Below, one piece after another: positions 13,206 through 24,284 of a stretch of 64,000 nt of DNA. Each line of letters opens with the position of its first letter. Position 1 is the stretch's first letter. The stretch covers positions 9,114,001 to 9,178,000 of the forward strand of contig CM059622.1 of the NCBI GenBank assembly GCA_030435675.1. The letters run 5' to 3'. The stretch is from Steinernema hermaphroditum. Lineage: Eukaryota > Nematoda > Chromadorea > Rhabditida > Steinernematidae. Position numbers and translations under genes: made by a program. A model generated the notes under the pieces. The model made no database searches. It was not told the origin of the DNA and saw only the letters and a program-made list of their open reading frames with translations.

Positions 13206-14171
13206 ATGACGAAAGGCAACGGAGTCCGCGAGCTCCTCCGCTTCTCACCCACCGTCGTATTCCTCGTCGGCTTCGTGCCTCCTCTGGTCGGCGCCGTCGC
13301 CGCCATCACCGTCGCCCTCTGGCAGCACCGTGAGCAGATCTCCAACTACAACTGGCAGTGCGGGGTGAGTTCAGACGGAGAACAGCCCTAAAACGGCCTT
13401 TCAGCGGGCGTTTCTGCCCTCCCTCTCGCGCATCATCAACCTTCCCCTGGAACGTACCTTCTGGCAGCTCTTCACTCTCTTCCACGTCCCCATGCGTCTC
13501 ATTGAGCTCGGCGTCGGCTGTCGGTCCCCTCCCCTTTCCTACTTACAGTACCTTTCCAGACAACCGCTACCGGCGCCTCCGGAGCGTCAACTGCCGCTTC
13601 CCGCTCTTCCACGAGCTTGCGCGCCATGCGTACCTCGTCTGCGGCCTCTTGGAACTCGTCTTCCTCGTCGGCCTCTCCGTCATCGGAGAGCGTGAAAGCA
13701 ACCGTGAGTCTTCCCTTTGAGACCCAACAGACGCCCTTCAGATCTGCACGTCATCTGCTTTTACATCTTCGGCACCTTCGGCCTCGGCTTCTTCTTCTCC
13801 AATACCGTCTGTCACTCCAGTTCCCTTTACTACTTGAATCCCCACGTGAGTCCGTCTCCACCCCTCCCACGCCGCCTTCTTCCAGGGGAAGACCTCCTAC
13901 CACCTGAAGCTCGCCATCGGCATCCTCTACGTCATCTCGGTGCCGATCCTCCTCGGCTCCTTCCTCCTCTACTGGAAGAAGTGCATCACTTTCAGTAGGT
14001 TCCGCGTCCGCCTATCGTAATCCACCCCTTTCAGTGTACGAGGTGTTTGCCGTGTCCGAGTACGTTGACGTCTTCCTCAACATCACTTTCCACGGCTGCG
14101 CCTTCCTCGACATCAGATACAAAGTCGTCTTCAGCGTGCAGCACGTGGCGCCCGCGAAGACGCTCTCCTAG
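13206..14171 (+). CDS. PGAP2/FRAG1 (Frag1/DRAM/Sfk1) family membrane protein
   Basis: PGAP2 acts in the Golgi during lipid remodelling of GPI anchors; the wider family also includes DRAM and Sfk1. The first exon (13206-13364) encodes a membrane span, VVFLVGFVPPLVGAVAAITV, followed by a loop. Later exons (about 13405-13508, 13559-13700, 13739-13843, 13889-13993, 14034-14171) encode RLRSVNCRFPLFHELARHAY, further hydrophobic segments, and a C-terminal span ending YEVFAVSEYVDVFLNITFHG then CAFLDIRYKVVFSV. This C-terminal wording parallels the human PGAP2 end (tyrosine-glutamate-aromatic, then TNMAFH-like). Five introns of 38-50 nt are inferred. Which family member it is cannot be settled by eye. 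It lies 666 bp upstream of KATNIP on the same strand, too far for a typical tight operon. Confidence 0.72.
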
Positions 14172-14836
14172 CAGGCCTAGAGAAGTTTCCAGAAGATGTT
14201 TCAGAAGACTAATTTATCCAAAGATTCTACGAATCCATTCCCAATAAAAAGCGACTTTAAGGGATACTGTATGCCTCGCAGGGGAAGGGTAGATACCGCG
14301 TCAGAACTGCGGCTCAGAGTCTTTCGTTCCATTCTTTTCAAGAGGTCCCTTCGGCAGGTCCGAGGCTCTTCGCCTTTGTCTTGGCTCAAGAAGCCATATC
14401 GTAATAATAGGGGTTGAACAATAGAGGATCTTCCAAAAGAAGCTATCGTCATTCTGTTTTCTTTCCTCTGGCATCACGACTCCGTCATCTTTCCGTTTCC
14501 TGAGACCTCTCCACACCTGGCGCAAAACATTTGCCAAAACAGAGCGATTCTTCCCAGAGCTGACGCGCCAGTGGCTTCGTCTGCTGGGGTTCAAGAAGGT
14601 CGCCCCTCTCGAGAAGAGAGGGGAGGGGTCCGAGGAAGGAGGAGACGAATCCTGGAGGATCGGCCTTCCGAAGGCACATCCACGACAATTAGCGCTTGTA
14701 GCGGGCGTTAATTGGACACGAGGAGCCTCAGTCGCCATGGAGACGTCGAGGAGTCGGCCATCGGCGCGCCGCTCCTCGTCTCCCCTCACGCACTCCTGAC
14801 GATCGATTCTTGCAGCTTCTGACCGTCGATCGCCCG
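14172..14836. other. Intergenic region between the PGAP2-like gene and KATNIP
   Basis: An AATAAA at about 14243, roughly 75 bp after the PGAP2-like stop, could be its poly(A) signal. Nothing else recognisable; a minus-strand open frame through 14301-14789 has no family resemblance. Confidence 0.4.
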
Positions 14837-17056
14837 ATGGATGCCGAAGCGGACTCGTCTTCCAACGGCTTCCAAATGTGAGTTCCTCCGACGCCGACCC
14901 CTGATCTCTTTTAGGGACTGCACGATCCCCGAGCTGCCGGCGGGGCAGAAGCTCCGACTTTTCCTGGTGAAGCCTTGGGATGACCCCAACTTCGTCGGCC
15001 TCAACACCGTCGAAATCTTCTCGTCGAAGGGCACTCGCGCGGAGATAGCATCGGTGAGCGTCCTCTTCTGGTCCTCCAGAAACTCGGAAGTTCAGATCAC
15101 GACGAATGCGGCGGAGAGCCAGGGCAGCGTGGAGAGTCTCCTTTGCGGTAACGGATTCCGCTGCACCGACCCGAAGGAGATGTGGCTGGCGAAGTACTCG
15201 GCCACCGAGGGACCCGTCTGGGTGGAAATCGTCTTCGCCGAGCCCACGGAGCTCGCCATGATCAGAATCTGGGTTCGTCCGAGGCTCCTTCTAGAAGGCT
15301 ACTTCTCCTTCTAGAACTACAACGAGTCGAGAGTGCACGCGCTGCGCGGCGTCCATGAGATGCGCATCGAGCTCGACGACGTCGTCGTCTTCTTCGGTGA
15401 GATGAGTTGTGCCTACAGCGAGCAGGTCGTCCAGCCCCTCGGCGACGTGAGTCCCCTGGCCCCGCCACCCACAACGCTCCCTTAGACTATCCTTTTCACG
15501 ACGAGCGACGCCATCCTCGAGGCCGTCTCCGAGAACGATGCCTTCCTCCAGGAGGCTGGCGAGATCACGCGCACCACCTCCCTCCTCGACCTCCTCCACA
15601 TCGATGTCTCGACGCCGTCTCCCCTCGACACCAACGCACTCTTCAACCGTACGCACACCCACACCCCCATACCTCTTCCCTTACAGTACCAGCGTCGGCG
15701 TCGCTCGGAGGCATCGTTCACCGCCCGACGACGGGCGACCTCCGACGGCGCGCCTCACTCTCGGAGCTGCTCCTCGCGGAGTTCGGGTCCGCCTCCACCA
15801 GCGACGCCCCCTCCGAGGCCTCCGAGGACGAGGGCGCCGTCGCCGGACGAGTCTTCCACATGGAGATCACGGCCAACTGGGGCGCGCCCGACGTCGTCGG
15901 CCTCACCGGTGTCCAGTTCCTCGGGCCCCACGGCACCCTCCTCGACAATTCAAAGTGCTCCGTGAAGGCGTCCAACGGCGACGATGCCGTCAAAAGGTAG
16001 GCGCTCCTTCGAAGCCTCGAAGCCGCCTTCAGAATCCTGGATGGCCAGAATTTGACGACGAAGGCCGACGAGATGTGGCTGTGCAAGTTCGACCCTGAGG
16101 GCCCTCCGCTCTGCCTCACCTTCACCTTCACCGAGACTGTCTCCGTCACAGGTACCGTATCCTGCAGGCGTATCCCAGCTCCCTTCCAGGTATCAGCGTC
16201 TGGAACTATAACGAGTCGCCTGAGATGGCCTACGCGGGAGTCCGCTGTGCGCAGTTCTACTTCGGCAGCCGGACCCTGAGCAGCGTTCTCCTCCGCAAGG
16301 CCCCCGGCTACGTCTTCTTCGACTTCGTACAGGACGTCCTCTTCGACAAGGTCCAGCTCCTGCGCCCCTCCACCGCGCGTCCCAACACGCGCTCCATCAA
16401 CGCCTGTAGGTCCCCTTCCCTTGCTCAGGCACCTCCCTTTCAGTCATCTACCAGATCCGTCTTCTCTCTTCCTGGGGCGATGAGTTCTACATCGGGTACT
16501 CTCCCACCGCACATCCCTAACCCCTCCTTCCCTTGCAGGCTGAACGGAATCGAAATCTTCGATCGCCATAACCAGCTCATCTCGCTGAAACCACAGAGTG
16601 GGCTACCGTACCCGTGCTCTCTGTAGTCGTCGTTTCAGACATCGCCGCATTCCCCGAGAGCGTCAACGTCCTCCCCAACGTCGTCGGCGACCCACGCTCC
16701 TCGGACAAACTCATCGACGGCGTCAACGACACCACCAAGTATATACCACCCACCCCCCACCGCAATCCCGGCATCGTTTAGGCCTGCGCACATGTGGCTG
16801 ACTCCGATCTTCCCGAACAAGTATGCCAGGATATTCATAATCTTCGACATGCCGACGTTTGTGTCCCAGATATGCGTATACAACTACCGGAAGAATCCGG
16901 AACGAGGAGTGCGCCACATTGCGGTGAGCGTTCCCCTCCCGCTCGCAGCACAATCCCGTTCAGATATCGGCGGACGACCTTATCGTCTTCAGTGGCGAAG
17001 TTCCTCAGAGCACGACTGGCCAAACGGGAAAACTTGCGATTTCATTGCGCGAGTAG
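14837..17056 (+). CDS. KATNIP (KIAA0556) ciliary basal-body protein, short form
   Basis: KATNIP binds katanin and microtubules and acts at ciliary basal bodies; loss causes Joubert syndrome in humans. At least ten exons are separated by 40-55 nt introns. The protein consists of repeats of the family's DUF4457-type unit. Repeat one runs from LRLFLVKPWDDPNFVGLNTV to MIRIWNYNESRVHALRGVH. Repeat two runs from GAPDVVGLTGVQFLGPHG to VWNYNESPEMAYAGVR. Repeat three has IRLLSSWGDEFYIGLNGIEI, MWLTPIFPNKYARIFIIFD and VYNYRKNPERGVRH. The C-terminus (DDLIVFSGEVP) agrees with the family. At roughly 560 residues it is far shorter than the human protein (about 1,600), so it represents only the repeat core. 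An in-frame 42-nt intron (about 15055-15096) fits better than reading straight through. It converges with CSRNP downstream. Confidence 0.85.
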
Positions 17057-17346
17057 CTGCTGCAAACTCAACATGAAACGATGAGTATTATTGTGTGTGA
17101 TATAATTATGACGAACAATCAGTTAGTATCATGCAGTATACTAGAGCTCAAATGCGAAAAACATGGCCTAATGGAGCGAGCCACCATTCACCGGTCCAAG
17201 AAGAGATGCGGTCGTGGGAAAAGTATCACTTCCTTCTTCTGTGTCCGACGACGGGTTATGCACATTGCTTACGTTGCAGCTCAGTGGGACAGTATTCCTG
17301 AATAGGAACAAGTTGAGATTGTACACAACGTTGAGGTGCATACTGC

Positions 17347-18809
17347 TTACTTGTTCAAGTCAAGTCGGGAGCGAGAGGCGTACGTTGGTGTCACCGGGAA
17401 TCTTTTTTTTGGTCTTTCTGGCGTATCCATTTCATTCTGCTCGTTGCCCAGCGCCTCTTGATAAATCGCTGGAGGTGGCGTTGACAGATAGGAAGTCGAG
17501 GTCTGCGAATCGTCAGAGAACCGAATGTGCATAGGAGAAGACACATAGGTAGTTCCCTAAAAATGTCATCGAATCAGAAATAACAAAAGAAACTGTTCTG
17601 CTTACCTTCGATTTTGCAGCTTTAAGCCGCATCATGGTCTGGATAAAATGAGTTCGAACGCGGTCTTCGTTGAATTCAACGCGTCCTTCCGGATTTTGAC
17701 ACGAAGTCGCACTACAAGAGCATGGGAACCCTTGACGGTCAATCTGGCACTTTATGTTGTCGAGTGCACATTGGCAAGTTTCGGGAAGACACTTCCCATC
17801 CGGACAAGAACATCCACACGTTGCCCGACTGGCCCTTATATCGTCGTTCTCGGCTTTGTCGGACTAAATTGATGACTTTATAATTTGAGACACAGGACAA
17901 AAACTTACGGTATCGATAGGTATCCCAGAGGCTTTCAGCAACAACTTCCTAGCCCCCGTTCCTAATGGCTGGAAGCAGCACTCCTCCTCGGTAACCAATA
18001 CTTCATCATCATCGACATCCTTAGCCGTAACAGTTCACATTTGAAATCACAACAGGGACTTACATTGTCACCCATGGAAAAGTCAGCGTACTTCACATCC
18101 TCATCTCCGTCAGATCCTTCCGCGAACTGCACTTGGTCATCTTGCTCTGGGACTTCATCGGCGTTGAAATCATCAAAAGAAGTAGAGCAACTGGAAGAGA
18201 CGATGAAGGAATGGCTTCCTGTGTTCGTCATGCTCCGGATACGCCTCCTTCGCTGAACTTCTGATCGCATGGCCATGTGGAGTTCAAGAGATTTTTGTTC
18301 CTAAAACGTTGAAACCACTGTGTAAGCACTTCTGAGCACTTCACTCACACTTTCTCGTTGCGAATGTCGCCGATGTTCGGCTATTGTGAAGTTTCTGTCG
18401 AAATGATGCGAAGTGTTCATTCCTAAGGCAACACAAATGACACAACAGCTCACCAACGGGCACACTACCAAGACATGATCCACCCATAGAAGGAACCACC
18501 GAGAATCCTTGAGCCCGTTCGAAGTAGAAGACTTTGACTCCCTGGAACTGGACCTTTCGCTTAACGTTCTTCAAACGTTTGAAAGCTCGTTCAGCCTCGC
18601 GATGCTCGAAAACCCTCTTTCGTGTGCTGAAACCACCGTACTACAAATCTACAGAGCGCCAAACCAGTGATTTACCCTTTGGATCTGACTTTAGGAACGT
18701 AGTTCGAGTTCGCCGACTGGGCCTGCGATGCGTCGCTATCGATGCGTGGACTTGTCACAGAGTCGATCAGCCCCTTCAAAACGTACTTAACTTCGTCTAT
18801 CTCCGCCAT
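17347..18809 (-). CDS. csrn-1: CSRNP/AXUD1 cysteine-serine-rich nuclear protein
   Basis: CSRNP proteins are nuclear transcriptional regulators (AXUD1, TAIP-2, CSRNP1-3). The minus-strand gene starts MAEIDEVKYVLKGL and contains the family's conserved N-terminal block: KRKVQFQGVKVFYFERAQGF then SVVPSMGGSCLG, followed by the helix EQKSLELHMAMRSEVQRRRR. An acidic stretch follows, then the Cys-rich domain CGCSCPDGKCLPETCQCALD, IKCQIDRQGFPCSCSATSCQ and NPEGRVEFNEDRVRTHFIQT, which is near invariant in the family. It ends in a Ser/Thr/Pro-rich tail. About seven exons with introns of 45-60 nt. The gene symbol follows my recollection of the C. elegans name. The coding region is AT-richer than KATNIP, with which it converges; about 290 bp separate the two stops. 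Confidence 0.9.
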
Positions 18810-19821
18810 TGTGCTTAGAGGACAAAAGGTTCGCCAGGAGACGCCTATCAGTGACACTGGAAAGCAGCTGTCAATACTACACTTGAGCGATAAACGTGGA
18901 TGACACCGAAGACAACAACTCTGCAAGCGGAAATTCAAAATAGAACCAGGTGGAAAGGAAGGAGAAACGAAACCGCGCGAACCTCTTTCAAATGGGAGAA
19001 TCGGTTTCCCACAAAACGGGAGTGACAGGCCAATCGTTGTGGGAGCTACTGTCACTGTCGTGCAGTCTGTTTTCGAAAAGTCGTGCTCTGAGCATTCTGT
19101 CCACGCGACCCGCGCCATTTTGTCGAAATCTGCCGAGTTCCTTTATTTGCGCCAGTGGTTTTGTTCACAAAATGCGTGGGCACTTCTTTTTTTTTTTGGA
19201 ATATGCGTTAGCTCCGTGCTGGTTATGATGATTCCGACCTGCTGCGCATCATGTTAGACCGTCCACCCCCGCCCAGCTTCACTCAAACCTTCGTTTCATC
19301 CGTTGACACGGAGGGTTCGAGCGCTTAGCCTAAGCCTCCTACGTGAGTCTCGTACTCATGTCGGCTGGCCTTTAAGGTAGCTCGTCAACGCGACTGGGGG
19401 AGCCTTTCTCCGGGAGCGATTCTGGGTGGACACTGCTTGTCCTTGATCGTACAGGTGCTCAATACAGCGGACACGTTGGCAGAGGCTCTGGCAAGACTTC
19501 GAGTCGAGTTGGGGAACCCCACTGTTCGCGCGTATGCGAGTCGTGCTTTCATCATGGGCGACGGTGACCGGTTGACGAAGAACATATCGCTCGCTACTGG
19601 ATTTTCTATTTTCTGTGTGGATTTTGTATTCATGCATGTGAAATCCTTAGCGAACACCCCAATAATCATCTGTTTTACTGTGTTTCGTCGCATTTCTGAT
19701 GCTTTTCACGAATGCTGCGTGCGATGCATTAAGATCCTTTTCTCATTTATGTTTAATAAAGCCAGCGCATACAACTGATTGCATTGATTTTAGGTGTGGT
19801 GTTCTGCTTCGCCTCACAAAC
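18810..19821. other. Divergent intergenic region between CSRNP and uaf-2
   Basis: About 1.0 kb. A poly-T run lies at about 19187-19197. The stretch 19310-19560 is GC-rich and can form short hairpins, and it carries overlapping open frames on both strands (about 19437-19778 plus, 19385-19693 minus), none resembling a family I know. It could be a non-coding RNA or a long 5' leader of uaf-2; I cannot tell. Confidence 0.35.
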
Positions 19822-21067
19822 ATGGCGCATCTGTCAGGTGCGGAATACTTGGCTTCCATTTATGGAACAGAGAAAGATAAGGTGAGTTGCTTGCACCACG
19901 CTTGGACTTTATGGTGTTGTTTAGGTGAACTGTTCTTTTTATTTCAAAATCGGAGCCTGCCGACACGGTGACAAATGCTCCCGCACTCACATTATGCCGA
20001 CGTTCTCCCAAACGGTTCTGCTCAAGAATCTCTACCACAATCCTGTCATTGATATGCGTCAAGCTGATGCGTTCTCGAAGGTTTGTCTTTCTGGCCGTTG
20101 GTCATTGTGTTGGAATGATGCATTTTGTTCAGGTTGGGCAGAATAACAAGGAGGAACAAGAGTACTTTGATGATTTTTTTGAAGAGATCTTTGTCGAACT
20201 AAACGAGAAGTATGGTGAGGTCGAAGAGATGAACGTTTGCGATAACATCGGAGAGCACATGATCGGCAACGTTTACGTCAAATTTGCCCGGGAGGATGAT
20301 GCTGAACGATGCGTGAAGGCTCTGGAAAATCGCTGGTTCAATGGCGAGCCAATTTATGCTGAACTCTCCCCGGTCACGGACTTTCGTGAAGCCTGTTGTC
20401 GCCAGTACGAACTGGGAGGTTGCGGTAAAGGCGCGTTCTGCAACTTTATGCACTTGAAGCCAATTTCGCGAGAACTGCGCAAGAAACTTTATGGTGATCG
20501 TCGATCGCCTGACCGCTACGGGCGCAGAGATCGCTATGGTGGAAGAGGTGGTGGAGGAGGTATGTCCGAAAGGCAACATTATATTTTTCCATTTTGTAAT
20601 TTTTGTCCCGCTTGGGGGGGAGGGAAAAATTTAGAGGAAGTGCGATTTCTTCGATTTTGCTCAAAAAATTTAGAAAAAAAAAGGATAAAAAATGTTTTTG
20701 ACATTTTCGGCCGAAAAATTGCGGCCGTTAATAACTCTTCAGGATTTTCGAAAGTTTGCAATATTTTGGTATCATTCAAAAGCGGAATAAATTCTACACA
20801 GCGTGGTCGTGGCGGATTTTTGAAATTCGCCTTAGATCTCAGGAAATTGTGTTTCCTTGGGTGTTTCTAATCATTCCAAAACTTCCACACCGCTAAGGTT
20901 AAACTGTCGCGCAGCTTAGACTAGTTTCTTTCATATATACCCAGAGAACTTACTCAACGCTTCTTTTCAGATCGAAGAGGATACGGAGGTGGCGGTGGAC
21001 GTTACGGTGGTGGTGGAGGCGGCGGCGGATACGGTCGGCGCCGCTCGCGCAGCCGCGATCGCCGTTA
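19822..21067 (+). CDS. uaf-2: U2AF small subunit (U2AF35)
   Basis: This splicing factor recognises the AG of the 3' splice site as part of the U2AF heterodimer in the nucleus. Four exons: 19822-19881, 19925-20080, 20133-20559 and 20971-21067. The order is N-terminal CCCH zinc finger ([20 protein letters not shown]), a U2AF-homology RRM ([20 protein letters not shown], then [14 protein letters not shown] and [19 protein letters not shown]), and a second CCCH finger ([20 protein letters not shown]). The tail is Gly/Arg-rich with [10 protein letters not shown]. Length and order match the family exactly. Intron 3 is unusually long for this window (411 nt). A candidate poly(A) signal AATAAA lies at about 21139. 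The short Arg-Ser tail is encoded by exon 4. Confidence 0.97.
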
Positions 21068-21829
21068 AAGATTCATTGAAACAATTTGATACATTGTGTG
21101 TTAATTGACCTGCTTTTATCGTTTGAATGACATCGATCAATAAATGATTGTCTTGTGGGATTGACTTATCATAGGTGCACATTCACAAGGTAGAAGGAGC
21201 CTGACTCTGTCGAGGGTTAACATTCGCTGAGAGTCGTCGGTTGCTACAGTTGTTTTCAGTTTCAGTGAGATCGGATGAGACTATGCGGGTCTTTCTTTCG
21301 AGAGATCGCCAAGCTACTTAAGAGCAGAGGGAGGTCTGCACGGATAGCTTCGACGGAGTCCGAAGGTTGGTGTTGTGTTTTCTTTACGGCTTAGTGGAGA
21401 TGAGCTTTTTTTTTTCGTTTGATCTCCATCTTTCCGGAACATGTGTTCCCGCCAGCACCTGGCGTCTTCTAGCCGCACCAATGTTTGCCAGAGAACTCAA
21501 CTTCGAGCGATCTCTGTTTTCCTTCCCTGCGAGAAAATATCCCAGCTATGGCAATAGTCTTCTGTTCTTCAGCAAATGCATCACAAAGACAGCCTCTTTT
21601 CGCGTTGGGCGGCCTACCTTTTATAGTTTGAAAATGAGGGAACTGTCTGGAATGGTCAAACGAGACAAATGAGTTTCTTTTTGCACCATTGATCCTGTCA
21701 ATCGGTCGCTCCGCACAAGCTCTCATCTCTCGTTATGGATAATCTAGGATCCGCTTATTTTCGCAGATTGCAGTCTGAAAATTCAGGCTGTGGGTGAGCG
21801 AAGCGAGCCCCGTATTCATTTTGTGCTTA

Positions 21830-21895
21830 GCCTAACATCCAGGCTTGGCTTAGGCAAACCCCGGCTTGGCTTAGGCTCCGGCTTAGGACTATGCC
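21830..21895 (+). repeat. Degenerate interstitial TTAGGC-like patch
   Basis: Three TTAGG[C/A] units occur within about 50 bp in the context GGCTTGGCTTAGGC, GGCTTGGCTTAGGC and CGGCTTAGGA, preceded by TTAGCCTAA. TTAGGC is the nematode telomere unit. Spacing is irregular, so this is at most a decayed interstitial patch or a chance GC-rich repeat. Confidence 0.35.
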
Positions 21896-22135
21896 TATTG
21901 ATTTAATGCGAGCCCGAAGGGCGAGTCCTGTTGTCTTGACGGCTTCGCTGATATCCTAGTACTTCTGAAGGTCTAAATTCCAACTTATGGAGTTCTGAGT
22001 TCATTTTACAGGCGATCTACCTCATTTCTACCCCGATTTTTACTTTAATCCTGCTTCGGTGGATCACAGAAGTGTGGAGAGTGACTACAACAGAAGAGAA
22101 GGAAAAAAAACTGCTGAAATCAAGCATCCGAAGAA

Positions 22136-22270
22136 GGTGTTCCAGGCCTTCTGGGAGCCATTGCACCAACAACGACGGCCGAGAACGACCGCTCACTCAA
22201 CTCATTCGGCCCAGACAGCCTCAGAGAGAGAGCGAGTGGACGACCCGACCGATCGCTGGGGACACAAATC
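22136..22270 (-). mobile_element. 5' fragment of the 59-61 kb retroposon family
   Basis: Read on the minus strand, this nearly duplicates 60748-60888: GTGTCCCCAGCGATCGGTCG, then GTCCACTCGCTCTC, then GAGTGAGCGGTCGTTCTCGG. It lacks a few CT units and about 13 bp (ATCGCTTCCGGCT) present in the other copy. The 3' half of the element, including the hairpin and the AACTCG-rich tail, is absent. Confidence 0.75.
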
Positions 22271-22282
22271 CTGGTCGGGACA

Positions 22283-22323
22283 TTTTCTCGCAGGGATATT
22301 TTCTCGCAGGGATATTTTCTCAC
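22283..22323 (+). repeat. Short tandem repeat
   Basis: The unit TTTTCTCGCAGGGATA is repeated about two and a half times (ATTTTCTCGCAGGGATATTT TCTCGCAGGGATATTTTCTC). No coding role is evident. Confidence 0.6.
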
Positions 22324-22593
22324 ATAATCGCACTTTGATTCGCATCTGCACATTTCTTCCTTCTTTATCGTCCAGCGGTGGACTGTGCTCCGAGCAATCT
22401 TATCACTCTACTTCAAACCGTTATCTCCATCTGTATTTTTTATTTGTACAGTCTCCGAAAACGGAATGTTACCGGGTGCGAACTGTATACGTATGTAAAA
22501 ACCGGCTCGGCAACTACTGTAGTCCAAAGATTTTCATTTTTGTTCAGCTCTGCAGGTGTACTGTAACATAATGCAGCAATTCTTTTGATTCTA

Positions 22594-23109
22594 TTGTCCG
22601 ATCAACGGCGAATGTCACCGCCGCAGTTCGTTGCAGGACCGCAATCAGGGACACGATTGAGTCCGTTATAAGGGGATTTCCGGGTTTTGAGTTTTGAGGC
22701 GCGCATGTTCGTTTTAGCTTATTGTCTCCATCATTTCGATGGATTTATCGTACGGTTTCTTGCTTTTGTTATTGGGGCTATGTGGCTGATAAAGCTTGAT
22801 CAAATTCGTGCGTAGTGCGAAAGGTACATCGAAATGATGGAGACAATAAGCTAAAACGAACATGCGCGCCTCAAAACCGTTATAACTTTGCGAGGAAAGT
22901 AGAAAATGCGCCGCAAACCGATGCATACGCTTCTTCGGCGATCGGCGAACACTTCTATCAAAGCGGAATTTTGAAAAACGGCTTTGTCTTCGAAATAATC
23001 CACTTATTCAGTCAGAAACCCGGAAATCCCCTTATAACGGACTCAATCGTGTCCCTGATTGCGGTCCTGCAACGAACTGCGGCGGTGACATTCGCCGTTG
23101 ATCGGACAA
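22594..23109. mobile_element. TA-flanked MITE with long near-perfect inverted repeats
   Basis: The two ends are inverted copies over about 92 bp (left 22594-22688, right about 23020-23109) with essentially no mismatches, beginning TTGTCCGATCAACGGCGAAT. TA lies directly outside both ends, as in Tc1/mariner insertions. A second inverted pair sits inside: 22691-22738 with 22832-22875 (GGCGCGCATGTTCGTTTTAG). The right arm has about 140 bp of extra sequence between the two paired blocks. No transposase is encoded. High arm identity suggests recent activity. Confidence 0.85.
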
Positions 23110-24284
23110 TACTGTAGTTCCATTGCTCGATTTAGTTGACGTGCCACGAATTCGTTGAGTTCATTTGATCTACACATTTCTTCCTCTTCTTCTCTAGGTA
23201 TGCACTGTTCACAAAACCCTTTTCTGTAGATGACGCTAAGGTCACCGATACTCCGTCGTTTTTTTACGTGGGTGTCCAGCGATGCAGAGCGGACGGTCCA
23301 AGTTCTTGTAACCTTTGCTCGGAGTGATTCCCGTGTCGTCGACAAAATTATGTTTTCGGCTCCGTCTAACGGGTGGTGCGAATTTATCATCGCCGAGCAA
23401 CGAGCGTCTGCACTTCTAATCGGACGAACGGCTACCGTTACCTGTCAGTAGCCGACTTGTAGCCAACCGGTCATTCAGCGACGTCGTCTGCTTGAGATAA
23501 ATGACTCGCTTCAGCGCCACCCATTTTCACGGCCCTAGCCCGTCGACATCGATATCGGGTGCTTTAAAAAGCGCCCGCATGGCTAAGCACTTCAGTGTGG
23601 AAGCCTTCCTTGCCCTGCTCGTTTGCCTTTCGTACTTTTCTGGTTTTCTTCGTTTGCGCCTCTGGCTTTCCACGGCGTCAACGTCCAACTGTCGCAGGAT
23701 AAGTGTGCACTCGGGTTCCTCCTTCTTTGCAGCTTTCTATTCCCAGGGAAGAGCGATTTTTAAGAAGTTTCCTTTTTGAAAAGCTGTTTTGCTCCTTGCC
23801 GAATCCGGTTCTCTGCATAACCTGTTTGCCATCTGCCATGCTTGTTGAAAAAGATACGAATTGGTGTGTCCTCCTCGACGGTGCTCTTTCTGATCAGTCG
23901 ATCAAACATCAAAAACCATCGATTCGGGCTGCCGTATTGTCTGCCACAGTCGGCGACACTCAGCACCACGTGAGAGGACAGGTGATCAGGAGACCAAGCT
24001 GTCTATAGACGTGATCTTTCCTTCCGCGACTCATTCTATCTCTGGCAGACTGAGCTGCGCAGTTGGTCAGCGATTTTGTGGGACTTGGTCTCTGTTCTCC
24101 GATCGTGTTTACTGACGTTCGCTTTTCAGGTTTTCCGCCTCAGACGTGTTCACTGACGAAGACAACTGCCATTCGGAGATTTCATCACACGCCGGCTGAC
24201 ATTCCCAACGTTCCTTTTGGTCTCCAAGTCACCTTCTCCTCAGCTTCGCACTTCGTGGAATTTGCTACCACTACCACAGTGACC

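Larger units (their letters stand above)
21068..24284. other. Repeat-rich intergenic region
   Basis: No confident gene. It contains a degenerate telomere-like patch, a fragment of the retroposon family found at 59-61 kb, a short tandem repeat and a TA-flanked MITE, each listed separately. At 23578-23700 a frame encodes a hydrophobic start (MAKHFSVEAFLALLVCLSYF). It may be an alternative signal-anchor exon for the downstream nucleotidase, whose human homologue has such an isoform, but I could not connect the splice sites. Confidence 0.4.

Noticed and set aside
14171..14837. PGAP2-like and KATNIP genes as one operon
   Set aside because: The 666-bp spacing is larger than typical nematode operon gaps and no SL2-type signal is visible.
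15055..15080. A 26-nt intron in KATNIP
   Set aside because: It would shift the frame; a 42-nt in-frame intron ending at the next TTCAG fits size and frame better.
19385..19778. Overlapping open frames on both strands upstream of uaf-2
   Set aside because: No family resemblance; the two strands contradict each other; no splice support.
21830..21895. Interstitial telomere or fusion point
   Set aside because: Only three imperfect TTAGGC units with irregular spacing; too weak to claim a chromosome fusion.
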